Shown here: positions 31,625-39,998 of the stretch, piece by piece | Position numbering within the stretch: the first letter of the stretch is position 1 | Layout: every line of letters starts with the position of its first letter | Source of the DNA: Allobosea sp. CRIB-10 | Lineage (GTDB): Bacteria > Pseudomonadota > Alphaproteobacteria > Rhizobiales > Beijerinckiaceae | Direction: 5' to 3' | Length of the DNA stretch: 41,407 nt | Assembly: GCF_900112185.1 (NCBI RefSeq) | Contig: NZ_FOKP01000036.1 | Coordinates: 1 to 41,407 of the forward strand | Position numbers and translations under genes: made by a program | Notes under the pieces: generated by a model | The model's database searches: none | Told to the model about the DNA's origin: nothing | The model's input: only the letters and a program-made list of their open reading frames with translations

Positions 31625-32692
31625 TCAACCGCCCGGGGGCTTCTCCGGTTTCACCCAGCCGACGAGGACAGGCATCAGCAGGCCGAGCAGCATGAAGCGC
31701 ACCAGATGGTGCGCGCCGACATAGAGCGGATCGAGCCCCATGGCGAAGGCGAGCAGCGCCATCGCCTCGAGGCCGCCCGGCGCAAAGGCGGCCATGGCGC
31801 TGGCATAGGGCACGCCGGCGAGCCAGGCCGCCGGCCAGGCGAAGGCGAAGGCGACCGCCATCGAGACGACGAAGCCGCCGATCGCGAGCGGAAACAGCGC
31901 CGCGATCTCGCCCCCCTTGAGGTTCGAGACGCGCCCGCCCATGGCGGCGCCGAGCATCACCATCACCGCAATCGCGATCTCCGGCGGCATCGTGCCCTGG
32001 ACGAGGCCGGTGCCATGCAGCACCGCGCTCGCCAGGGTCGCGCCGAGAATGAAGGGCGCGGTGATGCCGATCCGCTCAAAGACAAGCCCGGTGACGAGAC
32101 CACAGCCGAGCAGCAGCGCCAGGTCGCCGACGCTCGCGACCGCGACCGGAGGCGGCAGAGCGAGCGGCCCACCGCTGCTCAGCTTCATGATGCTGGGCAG
32201 GACCGCGACCAGGACGAGGATGCGGAAGAGCTGGATCGCGGCGATGCGGCCGATATTGGCGCCCTTGTCCTGCGCCACCGAGATCACGGCCGAGAGCGCG
32301 CCGGGCGCGGCGGCGAGGAGCGAATCGATCCAGCTCCAGCGTGCGACGAAGCGCAGATAGGCCCCCGTCGCCAGCATGATAGCGAGGAGGCCGACCACGA
32401 GGACGAGCAGCGAGCCGGGATAACGCGCCGTCGCGGCGAGCGCCTCGGGCGTCGCCGCCGAGCCGATCAGCGCGCCGGACATCACCATGGTCGAATCGAA
32501 CCAGGGGCGGCGAAGGTCCGGCAGCGGCCGGGTGATGCCGAGAACGGAGACCACGAGCATCGAGCCGGAGAGCCAGGCCGCCGGAACCCCCAGCAAGGTG
32601 AAGAGCGTACCGCCGACCGCCGCGCAGGCGATCACTGCCGCTTCGCGCGACAAGGTTCGCAGATGGTAGGGGACGTAGCTCGGAACAGGCAT
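31625..32692 (-). CDS. AbrB family membrane protein
   Basis: Inner-membrane protein of 355 residues with about ten helices in two repeats, of the AbrB (PF05145) family sometimes mislabelled ammonia monooxygenase. Visible hallmarks are LLGVPAAWLSGSMLVVSVLG, FDSTMVMSGALIGSAATPEA, SLLAAAPGALSAVISVAQDK and IGRIAAIQLFRILVLVAVLP in the first half. The second half has the matching GVPYASAMAAFAPGGLEAMA and LALDPLYVGAHHLVRF-like end (GLDPLYVGAHHLVRFMLLGL). Transport is presumed but the substrate is unknown. It converges on the lactonase gene with three bases between stops. Confidence 0.93.
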   Translation of the reverse strand: MPVPSYVPYHLRTLSREAAVIACAAVGGTLFTLLGVPAAWLSGSMLVVSVLGITRPLPDLRRPWFDSTMVMSGALIGSAATPEALAATARYPGSLLVLVVGLLAIMLATGAYLRFVARWSWIDSLLAAAPGALSAVISVAQDKGANIGRIAAIQLFRILVLVAVLPSIMKLSSGGPLALPPPVAVASVGDLALLLGCGLVTGLVFERIGITAPFILGATLASAVLHGTGLVQGTMPPEIAIAVMVMLGAAMGGRVSNLKGGEIAALFPLAIGGFVVSMAVAFAFAWPAAWLAGVPYASAMAAFAPGGLEAMALLAFAMGLDPLYVGAHHLVRFMLLGLLMPVLVGWVKPEKPPGG

Positions 32693-32792
32693 GACGCTCG
32701 CGATGCGCCAGAACTGCGCACCGCTGCATCAATGAAGGCCGATAGCCGTCAGGTCAAACGCCTCTGCTGCAAGCAGGGCATGACATTGGCGG

Positions 32793-33983
32793 TCAGCCCG
32801 CCAGCGCCTTTTGCAGCCGCGCCACCGCCTCATGGAGGTCCGAGGCCTTGCGGGCGAAGCAGAAGCGCAGGCCGGTCTCGCCACCGGGGCCGAAGGCGGT
32901 GCCCGGCGCGAGGCCGACATTGGCCGTATCGACCAGTTCGATCGCCAGTTTGCGGGAATCGGTCCAGCCGTCGACGCTAAAGAACTGGTAGAAGGCGCCG
33001 TCCGGCGCCTGCAGGTTGACGCGGTTGGTCGCCTTCAGGCCCTCGGCGACGATGCGGCGGCCTTCGGTGGCGCGGGCGATCTGCTCGGCGACGAAGGGCT
33101 CGCCTTCCTCCAGCGCCGCGATGGCGGCGCGCTGGACGAAGACCGGCGAACCGGAGGTCGAGTACTGGATCAGGTTCTCGACGATCTGGCCGAAGGCTGG
33201 CGGCACCTCGATCCAGCCGACGCGCCAGCCGGTCATCGCCCAGTTCTTCGAGAAGGTCTGGACGAAGAGAATGCGGTCCTCCTGCTCCATCACGTCATGG
33301 AACGAAGCAGCCCGCGGCGAACCGTCATAGACGAAGCGGGCATAGATCTCGTCGGCGATGATCCAGATGCCGTATTTGCGGGCGATCGCGAGGATGGCGG
33401 CGAGCTCGTCGCGCGTCGCGGTCCAGCCGGTCGGATTGGCCGGGGAGTTGATGACGAAGGCGCGGGTGCGCGGCGAGATCGCCGCTTCCAGCTTTTCGAG
33501 GTCGAGCGTGAAGCGACCATCCTTGAATTGCATGGGAACGCAGACCGGATTGGCGCCGGCGACGCCCATGGCAGCAGCGAAATTCGGCCAGGCGGGGGTC
33601 GGGATGATCAGTTCGTCGCCGACGCCGGCGATCAGCCGGACCGCGATCTGGACCGACTGCATGCCGGAGCCGGTGACATAAAAGCGGTCCATGGCGAAGG
33701 GCCGGCCATAGAGCGCGCTGTGGTAGCGCGCCAGCGCCTCGCGCAGCTCGGGGATGCCGCGCTGCCAGGTGTAGAAGGTCTCGCCATCGGCCAGCGATTT
33801 GTTGGCGGCGCGGACGATGAAGTCCGGCGTCGGCAAGTCGCCTTCGCCGACCCAGAGCGGGATAAGACCGGGCTTGAGCCGGCCGTGGTTGACGACCTCG
33901 ACGATGCCGCTCTCGGGGGCGTTGCGCGCCTCGGGGCGCAGGTCGGCGATCAGGCTGGTGCCGGCCGGGGCGTGCATGTTCAT
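32793..33983 (-). CDS. class I/II pyridoxal-phosphate aminotransferase
   Basis: Cytoplasmic aminotransferase of 396 residues, fold type I. The PLP lysine is Lys246 in FSKNWAMTGWRVGW. Other family marks are PLWVGEGDLPTPDFIVRAAN, TWQRGIPELREALARYH, YVTGSGMQSVQIAVRLI, INSPANPTGW with the Asn contacting PLP, IIADEIYARFVYDG with the Asp-Tyr pair, and the closing GLRFCFARK with the substrate-carboxylate arginine. The ATG at 33983 follows GAAGGATC; an ATG two codons later is possible. The amino donor cannot be told; aspartate- or aromatic-type enzymes have this pattern. Neighbours give no pathway. Confidence 0.93.
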   Translation of the reverse strand: MNMHAPAGTSLIADLRPEARNAPESGIVEVVNHGRLKPGLIPLWVGEGDLPTPDFIVRAANKSLADGETFYTWQRGIPELREALARYHSALYGRPFAMDRFYVTGSGMQSVQIAVRLIAGVGDELIIPTPAWPNFAAAMGVAGANPVCVPMQFKDGRFTLDLEKLEAAISPRTRAFVINSPANPTGWTATRDELAAILAIARKYGIWIIADEIYARFVYDGSPRAASFHDVMEQEDRILFVQTFSKNWAMTGWRVGWIEVPPAFGQIVENLIQYSTSGSPVFVQRAAIAALEEGEPFVAEQIARATEGRRIVAEGLKATNRVNLQAPDGAFYQFFSVDGWTDSRKLAIELVDTANVGLAPGTAFGPGGETGLRFCFARKASDLHEAVARLQKALAG

Positions 33984-34097
33984 GAGCGATCCTTCGGGCG
34001 ATCCGTCGCAAGAGACATGCACGTCAATCTAACGCAGAAAGCGCCGCCGCGGCATGAAATGACGAGATCGACCCGATCGGTCGCGGTGATGGATCGC

Positions 34098-34126
34098 GGA
34101 GCGGGCCGGGCGGGTCGGCCCGCTCC
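34098..34126 (-). terminator. stem-loop downstream of mscL
   Basis: An 11-bp perfect stem (GGAGCGGGCCG with CGGCCCGCTCC) and a 7-base loop start 10 bases beyond the mscL stop. No T-run follows on the minus strand, so it may protect or terminate the transcript imperfectly. Confidence 0.55.
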
Positions 34127-34136
34127 AGAGAGCCCG

Positions 34137-34553
34137 TCAGGCCTTCTGCTTCAGCAGGTCGCGGATCTCGCTGAGCAGGGCGATGTCCTGCGGCGGCGCC
34201 ACCGGCTCTGCCGGCTTTTCCGCCTCCTTGCGCCGGAGCGTGTTGATACCCTTGACGACCATGAACAGCACGAAGGCGATGATCAGGAAGTTGACCGCGA
34301 TGGTGAGGAAGCTGCCATAGGCGAGGACAGCGCCCTGCTTCTTGGCGTCGACGAGAACCGGCGCGGTGACGGCGCTGTTGAGGCCGATGAAGTAGTTGGA
34401 GAAGTCGACGCTGCCGATCGCGCCGATCAACGGCATGATGATGTCGCCGACCAGCGATTCGACGATCTTGCCGAAGGCTGCGCCGATGATCACGCCGATG
34501 GCGAGATCGACGACATTGCCCTTCAGGGCAAATTCCTTGAATTCCTTGATCAT
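34137..34553 (-). CDS. mscL: large-conductance mechanosensitive channel
   Basis: Pressure-relief channel of the inner membrane, opening on hypo-osmotic shock; a pentamer. The product is 138 residues, the normal size. The N-terminal amphipathic helix and first pore helix are KEFKEFALKGNVVDLAIGV and IIGAAFGKIVESLVGDIIMP, the most conserved part of the family. The second helix is TIAVNFLIIAFVLFMVVKGI, followed by a charged C-terminal helix (NTLRRKEAEKPAEP, LLSEIRDLLKQK). GGAAAGG precedes the ATG. It appears to be a single-gene unit. Confidence 0.97.
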   Translation of the reverse strand: MIKEFKEFALKGNVVDLAIGVIIGAAFGKIVESLVGDIIMPLIGAIGSVDFSNYFIGLNSAVTAPVLVDAKKQGAVLAYGSFLTIAVNFLIIAFVLFMVVKGINTLRRKEAEKPAEPVAPPQDIALLSEIRDLLKQKA

Positions 34554-34744
34554 GGCGCGCCTTTCCGAATGCCTGGCCAGTCTTCGGCACCACGCTGAGC
34601 AATGCCGCCCCCCGCTCGCACGCTAGACCACCGGCGCAGGCGCTGGAAACAGCTTTGAGGCTGTTTTCCTCGGTCTTTTCTTTCGAAACAGACCAATTTC
34701 AGCGCAGATCACCCATCAAGCGAAGATTGTGCCACGGCGAACAC

Positions 34745-34772
34745 TGCGGCAACGATCGGCCGTTGCCGCAGC
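34745..34772 (-). terminator. stem-loop downstream of quinone oxidoreductase gene
   Basis: CTGCGGCAACG pairs with CGTTGCCGCAG over 11 bp with a 6-base loop, 12 bases after the stop of the oxidoreductase on the minus strand. No clear T-run follows. It could end the transcript or stabilise its 3' end. Confidence 0.5.
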
Positions 34773-34784
34773 CGCCGACAGTCC

Positions 34785-35798
34785 TCAGAAGCCTTCGAGG
34801 ACGATCTTGCCCCTGGCCTTGCCGCTTTCGACCAAGGCATGAGCTCGCTTGAGGTTGGCCGCGTCGATCCTGCCGAAATGCTCGCCGAGCGTGGTCCTGA
34901 GCGTGCCGGCGTCGACCATGGCGCTGACCTCGTTGAGCAGCAGATGCTGGGCCTCGATATCGGCGGTGCCGAAGATGGAGCGCGTGAACATCAGCTCCCA
35001 GTGCAGCGAGACGCTCTTGCGCTTCAGCTTCGTCACATCGATCGGCGCGGGATCGTCGATCAGGCCGAGGCGGCCCTGCGGCGCGATCAAGTCGACGATC
35101 TCGTCGAAATGCCGGTCGGTCTGGGTGGTCGAGAAAACGAAGGCCGGCGCGCCGATGCCGAGCGCTGCGACTTGAGCGGCCAGCGGCCTGGTGTGATCAA
35201 CGACATGGTGGGCGCCGAGGTCCCTGACCCAGTTCTGCGTTTCCGGCCGCGAGGCGGTCGCGATCACGGTGACATCGCTGAGCTGCCTGGCGAGCTGGAT
35301 CGCGATCGAGCCGACCCCGCCGGCGCCGCCGATGATGAGCAGCGCATTCGCCGCGCCCGGCACCGCCCGGCGGATGTCGAGCCGGTCGAACAGCGCCTCC
35401 CAGGCTGTGATCGCAGTCAGCGGCAGCGCGGCAGCTTCCGCGACCGAGAGCGAGGCTGGCCGGCGCCCGACGACCCGCTCGTCGACCAGATGATATTCGG
35501 CATTCGTACCCGAACGGCCGATCGCGCCGGCACAGAAGACCTTGTCTCCCGGCTTGAACAGGGTCGCGTCCGGGCCGACCGCCTCGACGGTGCCGGCAGC
35601 GTCCCAGCCGAGCACCTTGACGCCACCCGGCTCGGGCTGCGAGCGCAGGCGCATCTTGGTGTCGACCGGATTGACCGAGACCGCCTCGACCCTGACCAGC
35701 AGATCACGGCCGGCTGCTTCGGGCTTGTCGAGGGTGAGGTCGAGCAGCGCCTCGGGATGCTCGATCGGATGGGATGCGCGGTAGCCAACGGCCTTCAT
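34785..35798 (-). CDS. zinc-binding-alcohol-dehydrogenase-family quinone oxidoreductase
   Basis: Cytoplasmic NAD(P)H-dependent reductase of the medium-chain dehydrogenase superfamily, 337 residues, of the QOR or ZADH-like branch. The GroES-like N-terminal domain has VEAVSVNPVDTKMRLRSQPE and VLGWDAAGTVEAVGPDATLF. The Rossmann domain carries NALLIIGGAGGVGSIAIQLA for NAD(P)H and VIATASRPETQNWVRDLGAH. Typical catalytic-zinc cysteines are absent, as in quinone reductases. It ends HALVESGKARGKIVLEGF. The gene is divergent from an HxlR-type regulator with a palindrome in between, the same arrangement as qor2/qorR and yodB-controlled genes, which respond to quinones or reactive aldehydes. The actual substrate is inferred from that context. 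Confidence 0.92.
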   Translation of the reverse strand: MKAVGYRASHPIEHPEALLDLTLDKPEAAGRDLLVRVEAVSVNPVDTKMRLRSQPEPGGVKVLGWDAAGTVEAVGPDATLFKPGDKVFCAGAIGRSGTNAEYHLVDERVVGRRPASLSVAEAAALPLTAITAWEALFDRLDIRRAVPGAANALLIIGGAGGVGSIAIQLARQLSDVTVIATASRPETQNWVRDLGAHHVVDHTRPLAAQVAALGIGAPAFVFSTTQTDRHFDEIVDLIAPQGRLGLIDDPAPIDVTKLKRKSVSLHWELMFTRSIFGTADIEAQHLLLNEVSAMVDAGTLRTTLGEHFGRIDAANLKRAHALVESGKARGKIVLEGF

Positions 35799-35871
35799 CG
35801 GAATATCTCCTGTTGCGGGCCAAGAGATACTGTTAGGCTCGATAGCTGCAATACGCACAAATCGGACCAGT

Positions 35872-35889
35872 AGTATCACAATGGATACT
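35872..35889. promoter_or_regulatory. candidate HxlR-family operator
   Basis: AGTATC, six bases ACAATG, GATACT: a perfect inverted repeat ending 5 bases before the HxlR gene start. A further half-site GATACTGT lies at 35826-35833, near the oxidoreductase start, and is an exact 8-base match to 35884-35891. HxlR-type repressors bind such spaced GTATC/GATAC-like palindromes, so autoregulation and joint control are likely. Confidence 0.6.
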
Positions 35890-35894
35890 GTAGG

Positions 35895-36251
35895 ATGCTG
35901 AAGACGAAGAAGCGCTATGATTGCGCCGCCGGCTGCCCGGTCGAGGCGACGCTCGACTTGATCGACGGCAAGTGGAAGGGCGTGATCGTCTACCACCTGC
36001 TCTCCGGCACGCTGCGCTTCAACGAGATACGCCGGAAGCTGCCGAGCGCGACGCAGCGCATGCTGACCCGGCAATTGCGCGAGCTGGAAGAGTGCGGGCT
36101 CGTCCTGCGCACGGTCTATGCGCAGGTGCCGCCGCGGGTCGACTATGCCCTGACCGAGGAAGGCCGCTCGCTCGAAGCGATCGTCCGCGCCATGCATGCC
36201 TGGGGCGAGCGGCGGCTGGAGCGGCTGGCGCAGGTCCAGGCAGCAGCCTGA
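35895..36251 (+). CDS. HxlR family transcriptional regulator, probable redox sensor
   Basis: Winged-helix repressor of 118 residues. The family core is CPVEATLDLIDGKWKGVIVY, LLSGTLRFNEIRRKLPSAT, QRMLTRQLRELEECGLVLRT and PRVDYALTEEGRSLEAIV. Two cysteines sit at residues 10 and 14 (DCAAGCPVEAT), where YodB, HypR and QorR of the same family carry the redox-sensing Cys before the CPVE-like motif. Another Cys lies in ELEECGLV. Divergence from a quinone oxidoreductase and a palindrome next to its own start argue for a quinone- or thiol-stress sensor. That role is inferred from family and context. Confidence 0.94.
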   Translation: MLKTKKRYDCAAGCPVEATLDLIDGKWKGVIVYHLLSGTLRFNEIRRKLPSATQRMLTRQLRELEECGLVLRTVYAQVPPRVDYALTEEGRSLEAIVRAMHAWGERRLERLAQVQAAA

Positions 36252-36329
36252 GGACAGGCCGAAAGGCCGATGGCGGCGGCAGCGCCACAGCGATAGATTT
36301 GCCGGCGAGCGCCGTTGCAAGGAGGTGCG

Positions 36330-39300
36330 ATGCTCCCGGCCTGGTCCGTCGTCCTGAGCGCCCTCGGCTATCTCTGCGTGCTGTTCGCGATCGCCCATCT
36401 CGCGGACACGGCCGGGCGCCGCCTGATGAGCGGGCGGGCGCGCACCACGATCTATGCGCTGGCGCTCGGGGTCTACTGCACCTCCTGGACCTTCTACGGC
36501 TCGGTCGGGTTCGCCAACCGGGCGGGCTTCGACTTCCTCGGCATCTATGTCGGCCCGGCGCTGGTCATCGGGCTCGGCCACCGCTTCGTCGCCCGCATCG
36601 TCGACATCGCCAAATCGCAGAACATCACCTCGATCGCCGACTTCGTCGGCGCGCGCTATGGCAAGAGCGAGCGCGTCGCTGCGCTGGTCTGCATCGTCGC
36701 GGTGGTCGGCGCGCTGCCCTATATCGCCCTGCAATTGAAGGCAGTGGCGAACTCGCTTTCGGTGTTCTTCGCCGCGGCCGGCGGCCCGCCGCCGATGACC
36801 GACATGCCGGTGCTGAGCGACCTCGCCTTCCTGGTCGCGCTGGTGCTCGCCGGCTTCGCCTGCGCCTTCGGTACCCGCCACATCGACGCGACGGAGCACC
36901 AGGACGGGTTGGTGCTGGCGATCGCGGCGGAGTCGCTGGTCAAGCTCGTCGCCTTCCTCGCGCTCGGCGTCTTCGTCGTCTACGGCCTGTTCGACGGCGC
37001 AGGCGACCTCTTCGCCCAGGCGGCGCGGGCGGCGGGCGACCGGCCGCCGATCTGGGACCGGACCTCAAGCTGGCCGATGTTCCTGACGCTGACGGCGCTG
37101 TCCTCCTGCGCCGCGCTGCTGCTGGCGCGGCAATTCCACATGGCGATCGTCGAGAACCGCGACGTCCGCGACGTGCGCCGCGCCGCCTGGATGTTTCCGC
37201 TCTATCTCGTGCTGATCAACCTGTTCGTGCTGCCGCTGGCGGCGGCGGGCGAAGTCCTGCTGCCGGGGACGGCGGTCGACCGCGACATGACCGTGCTGCT
37301 GCTACCGTTGGAGAAGCAGGCCGGCCTGATCGCGCTCTTCGTCTTCATCGGCGGGCTTTCGGCGGGAACCGCGATGGTGATCGTCGCCTCGGTCGCACTC
37401 GCCATCATGATCTCGAACCACCTCGTCACGCCGCTGCTGCTGCGCGGGCGCGGCGTCAGCGTCGATCCCGAGCAGGCGGCTGCGCTGCTCGAGAGCGGCG
37501 GGGGCCGTCGCAACAGCTCGACCGGTGGCGATCTCGGCTCGCAGGTGGTGCATATCAGGCGGCTCGCCATCGTCGCGGTGATCCTGCTCGGCTATGCCTA
37601 TTACCGCGCCGCGGGCGAAGCGGCGCTGGTCTCGATCGGCCTGCTGTCCTTCGCCGCCACCGCACAGATCGCGCCGGCCTTCTTCGGCGGGCTGATCTGG
37701 CGGCGCGGCACGGCGCTCGGCGCCGCCGCCGGGCTGTCGGCCGGCCTGCTGACCTGGCTCTACACGCTGCTGATGCCGAGTCTCGCCAATCCCGGCGGCT
37801 ATTGGGCGGAGATCGTCGCGCACGGGCCGCTCGGCATCGCCGCCCTGCGGCCGGAGGCGCTTTTCGGCCTGTCGCTGCCGGCCCTACCGCATGGTGTGCT
37901 CTGGAGCCTCGGCATCAACCTCGCCTGCTATATCGGCTTCTCCCTGGTTCGCCCGGCGAGTGCGATGGAGCGCCTGCAGGCCAATGCCTTCGTCGAGTCC
38001 GATCGGGCGACCATGGCCCAGTCCTTCTCGCTCTGGCGCTCGAGCGTCACCGAGGCAGAGCTGCAATCGACGATCGGGCGCTATCTCGGCCAGGAGCGGA
38101 CGCAGCGCGCCTTCGAGGGCTTCGCCCATTCGCGCGGCGAGGTGCTGAACGGCACGCGCGAGGCCGACATCCACATGCTGCGCTTCGGCGAGCATCTGCT
38201 GTCCTCGGCGATCGGCGCCGCCTCCTCGCGACTCGTGCTGTCATTGCTGCTGAAGCGGCGCAACCTCTCGACCGAGGCGGCCTTCAAGCTGCTCGACGAC
38301 GCCTCGGCAGCCCTGCAATACAATCGCGACATCCTTCAAAATGGCCTCGACCATGCCGGCCAGGGCATCACCGTGCTCGACCGGGATCTGCGCCTGCTCG
38401 CCTGGAACAAGGCCTTCATCCAGCTCTACGATTTGCCGCCCTCGCTGGTCCGCTTCGGCACCGGGCTCGACGAGATCGTGCGCTACAACGCCCAGCGCGG
38501 CGCCTATGGCGCCGGCCCGCAGGACGAATTGATGGCGGCGCGGCTGGAGAGCTTCATCAACGATCGCGAGCCGGTCCGGCTCAGGCTCTATCCCTCGAAG
38601 AACGTGATCGAGATCCGCTCGAACCCGCTGCCCGATGGCGGCATCGTCACCACCTATACCGACATCACCGACTCGGTCGCCGCCGAGGAGGAGCTCGAGC
38701 GGACCAACGAGACGCTGGAAAAGCGCGTCGCCGAGCGCACCGAGGAGATCCGGCACGTCAACACCGAATTGCAGCGCGCCAAGGCCGAGGCCGACGAAGC
38801 CAACGCCTCGAAGACGCGCTTCCTCGCCGCCGCCAGCCACGATATTCTTCAACCTCTGAACGCAGCCCGGCTTTATGCCTCCGCTCTGGTCGAGCGCGAC
38901 CGCAGCAGCTCGCAGCCCGACCTTGCCGAGAACATCGACGCCTCGCTCGACGCGGTCGAGGAGATCCTGACCGCGCTGCTGGAGATCTCGCGGCTCGACG
39001 GCGGCGCGCTCAAGCCCGAGATCAGCACCTTCCGCCTCGACGAATTGATGCGGCAGTTGCAGCGCGAATTCGAGCCGAGCGCGCAGGAAAAGGGGCTCCA
39101 GCTCATCTTCGTCACGACCGCGGCGACGGTCCGCTCCGACCGGCGCCTGCTGCGCCGCCTGCTACAGAACCTGGTCTCGAACGCGATCAAGTACACGCCG
39201 AACGGCAAGGTGCTGGTCGGCTGCCGCCGGCGCGAGGGCCAAGTCGCGATCGAGGTTCTCGATACCGGGCTCGGCATTCCCGCGAGCAAGCAGAAGACCG

Positions 39301-39908
39301 TGTTCCGCGAGTTCCAGCGGCTCGATCAGGGCGCCAAGGTCGCGCGCGGGCTCGGCCTTGGGCTCTCGATCGTCGAGCGGATCGCCCGCACGCTCGACCA
39401 CAAGCTCGCGCTCACCTCGACACCGGGCCGCGGCACGCGCTTCTCGATCCTGGTGCCGCGCGCCGCGCCCTTGCCGGCGATGGCGACGACGGCCGCGGCA
39501 CGCAACACTCCGTCCAGCAGCCAACTCGCGGGCCTGAAACTGCTCGCAATCGACAACGAACCGACGATCCTCGACGGGATGCGCCTGCTGCTCGGCGGCT
39601 GGGGCTGCAAGGTCGAGACTGCGTGCGATCTCGACGAAGCTTCCGCGGTCATCGCCAACAGCGGCACGCCTGATGTCCTGATCGCCGACTACCATCTCGA
39701 CCACGGCGAGAACGGCATCGCGCTGATCTCGGCGCTGCGGCAGAGCGTCGGCGGCCTGCCGGCGATCCTCTTGACCGCCGACCGCTCGCCGGAGGTTCGG
39801 GAGGAAGCGGCGGCGCTCGACATCCATGTCTTGAACAAGCCGCTGAAGCCGGGTGCGCTACGGGCACTGCTGGCGCAATGGCGCGCGACGAGGTTGGCGG
39901 CGGAGTAA
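36330..39908 (+). CDS. hybrid histidine kinase with sodium-solute-symporter-like domain (NahK/CbrA type)
   Basis: Large inner-membrane sensor of 1192 residues. The ATG at 36330 follows a perfect AAGGAGGTG ribosome-binding site. Residues 1-560 hold a dozen or more helices of the SSS symporter type (LGVYCTSWTFYGSVGFANRA, GPALVIGLGHRFVARIVDIA, NITSIADFVGARYGKSERVA). A PAS domain follows at about 665-780 (DHAGQGITVLDRDLRLLAWN), then a coiled coil (TNETLEKRVAERTEEIRHVN). The HisKA domain has phosphoacceptor His837 in AASHDILQPL. The ATPase shows NLVSNAIKYTPNGKVLVG, DTGLGIP and GLGLGLSIVERIA. A receiver domain ends the protein with phosphoacceptor Asp1120 in LIADYHLD and Lys in LNKPLKPG. No separate response regulator gene is adjacent. 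The signal is unknown; the symporter part may sense or move an amino acid or anion. Confidence 0.94.
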   Translation: MLPAWSVVLSALGYLCVLFAIAHLADTAGRRLMSGRARTTIYALALGVYCTSWTFYGSVGFANRAGFDFLGIYVGPALVIGLGHRFVARIVDIAKSQNITSIADFVGARYGKSERVAALVCIVAVVGALPYIALQLKAVANSLSVFFAAAGGPPPMTDMPVLSDLAFLVALVLAGFACAFGTRHIDATEHQDGLVLAIAAESLVKLVAFLALGVFVVYGLFDGAGDLFAQAARAAGDRPPIWDRTSSWPMFLTLTALSSCAALLLARQFHMAIVENRDVRDVRRAAWMFPLYLVLINLFVLPLAAAGEVLLPGTAVDRDMTVLLLPLEKQAGLIALFVFIGGLSAGTAMVIVASVALAIMISNHLVTPLLLRGRGVSVDPEQAAALLESGGGRRNSSTGGDLGSQVVHIRRLAIVAVILLGYAYYRAAGEAALVSIGLLSFAATAQIAPAFFGGLIWRRGTALGAAAGLSAGLLTWLYTLLMPSLANPGGYWAEIVAHGPLGIAALRPEALFGLSLPALPHGVLWSLGINLACYIGFSLVRPASAMERLQANAFVESDRATMAQSFSLWRSSVTEAELQSTIGRYLGQERTQRAFEGFAHSRGEVLNGTREADIHMLRFGEHLLSSAIGAASSRLVLSLLLKRRNLSTEAAFKLLDDASAALQYNRDILQNGLDHAGQGITVLDRDLRLLAWNKAFIQLYDLPPSLVRFGTGLDEIVRYNAQRGAYGAGPQDELMAARLESFINDREPVRLRLYPSKNVIEIRSNPLPDGGIVTTYTDITDSVAAEEELERTNETLEKRVAERTEEIRHVNTELQRAKAEADEANASKTRFLAAASHDILQPLNAARLYASALVERDRSSSQPDLAENIDASLDAVEEILTALLEISRLDGGALKPEISTFRLDELMRQLQREFEPSAQEKGLQLIFVTTAATVRSDRRLLRRLLQNLVSNAIKYTPNGKVLVGCRRREGQVAIEVLDTGLGIPASKQKTVFREFQRLDQGAKVARGLGLGLSIVERIARTLDHKLALTSTPGRGTRFSILVPRAAPLPAMATTAAARNTPSSSQLAGLKLLAIDNEPTILDGMRLLLGGWGCKVETACDLDEASAVIANSGTPDVLIADYHLDHGENGIALISALRQSVGGLPAILLTADRSPEVREEAAALDIHVLNKPLKPGALRALLAQWRATRLAAE

Positions 39909-39941
39909 AAAGGGGTCACACGCGTTTTTCGCGAGTAGCTT

Positions 39942-39979
39942 GTCATCCCGGGCCTACGCTTCGCTACGCCCGGGACGAC
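39942..39979. repeat. single GTCAT-headed hairpin
   Basis: GTCATCCCGGGC, a 14-base loop CTACGCTTCGCTAC, GCCCGGGACGAC: a long perfect stem with the same GTCAT head and CTTCGC loop sequence as other copies. It lies between the convergent kinase and thioesterase genes and could also work as a transcript end. Confidence 0.75.
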
Positions 39980-39998
39980 GCGGTGTAGGGTGAAAGGT

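Noticed and set aside
31625..32692. Ammonia monooxygenase
   Set aside because: AbrB family members are often labelled so, but the sequence has no metal-site motifs of AmoA and is a ten-helix transporter-like protein.
34098..34126. Hairpin after mscL as a riboswitch or small RNA
   Set aside because: It is a simple perfect stem right after a stop codon; the end-of-transcript role explains it.
35921..39673. Open frame of 1250 codons on the + strand overlapping the HxlR and sensor kinase genes in another frame
   Set aside because: Its translation is an Arg/Ala/Gly-rich shadow; the kinase frame has all domain motifs.
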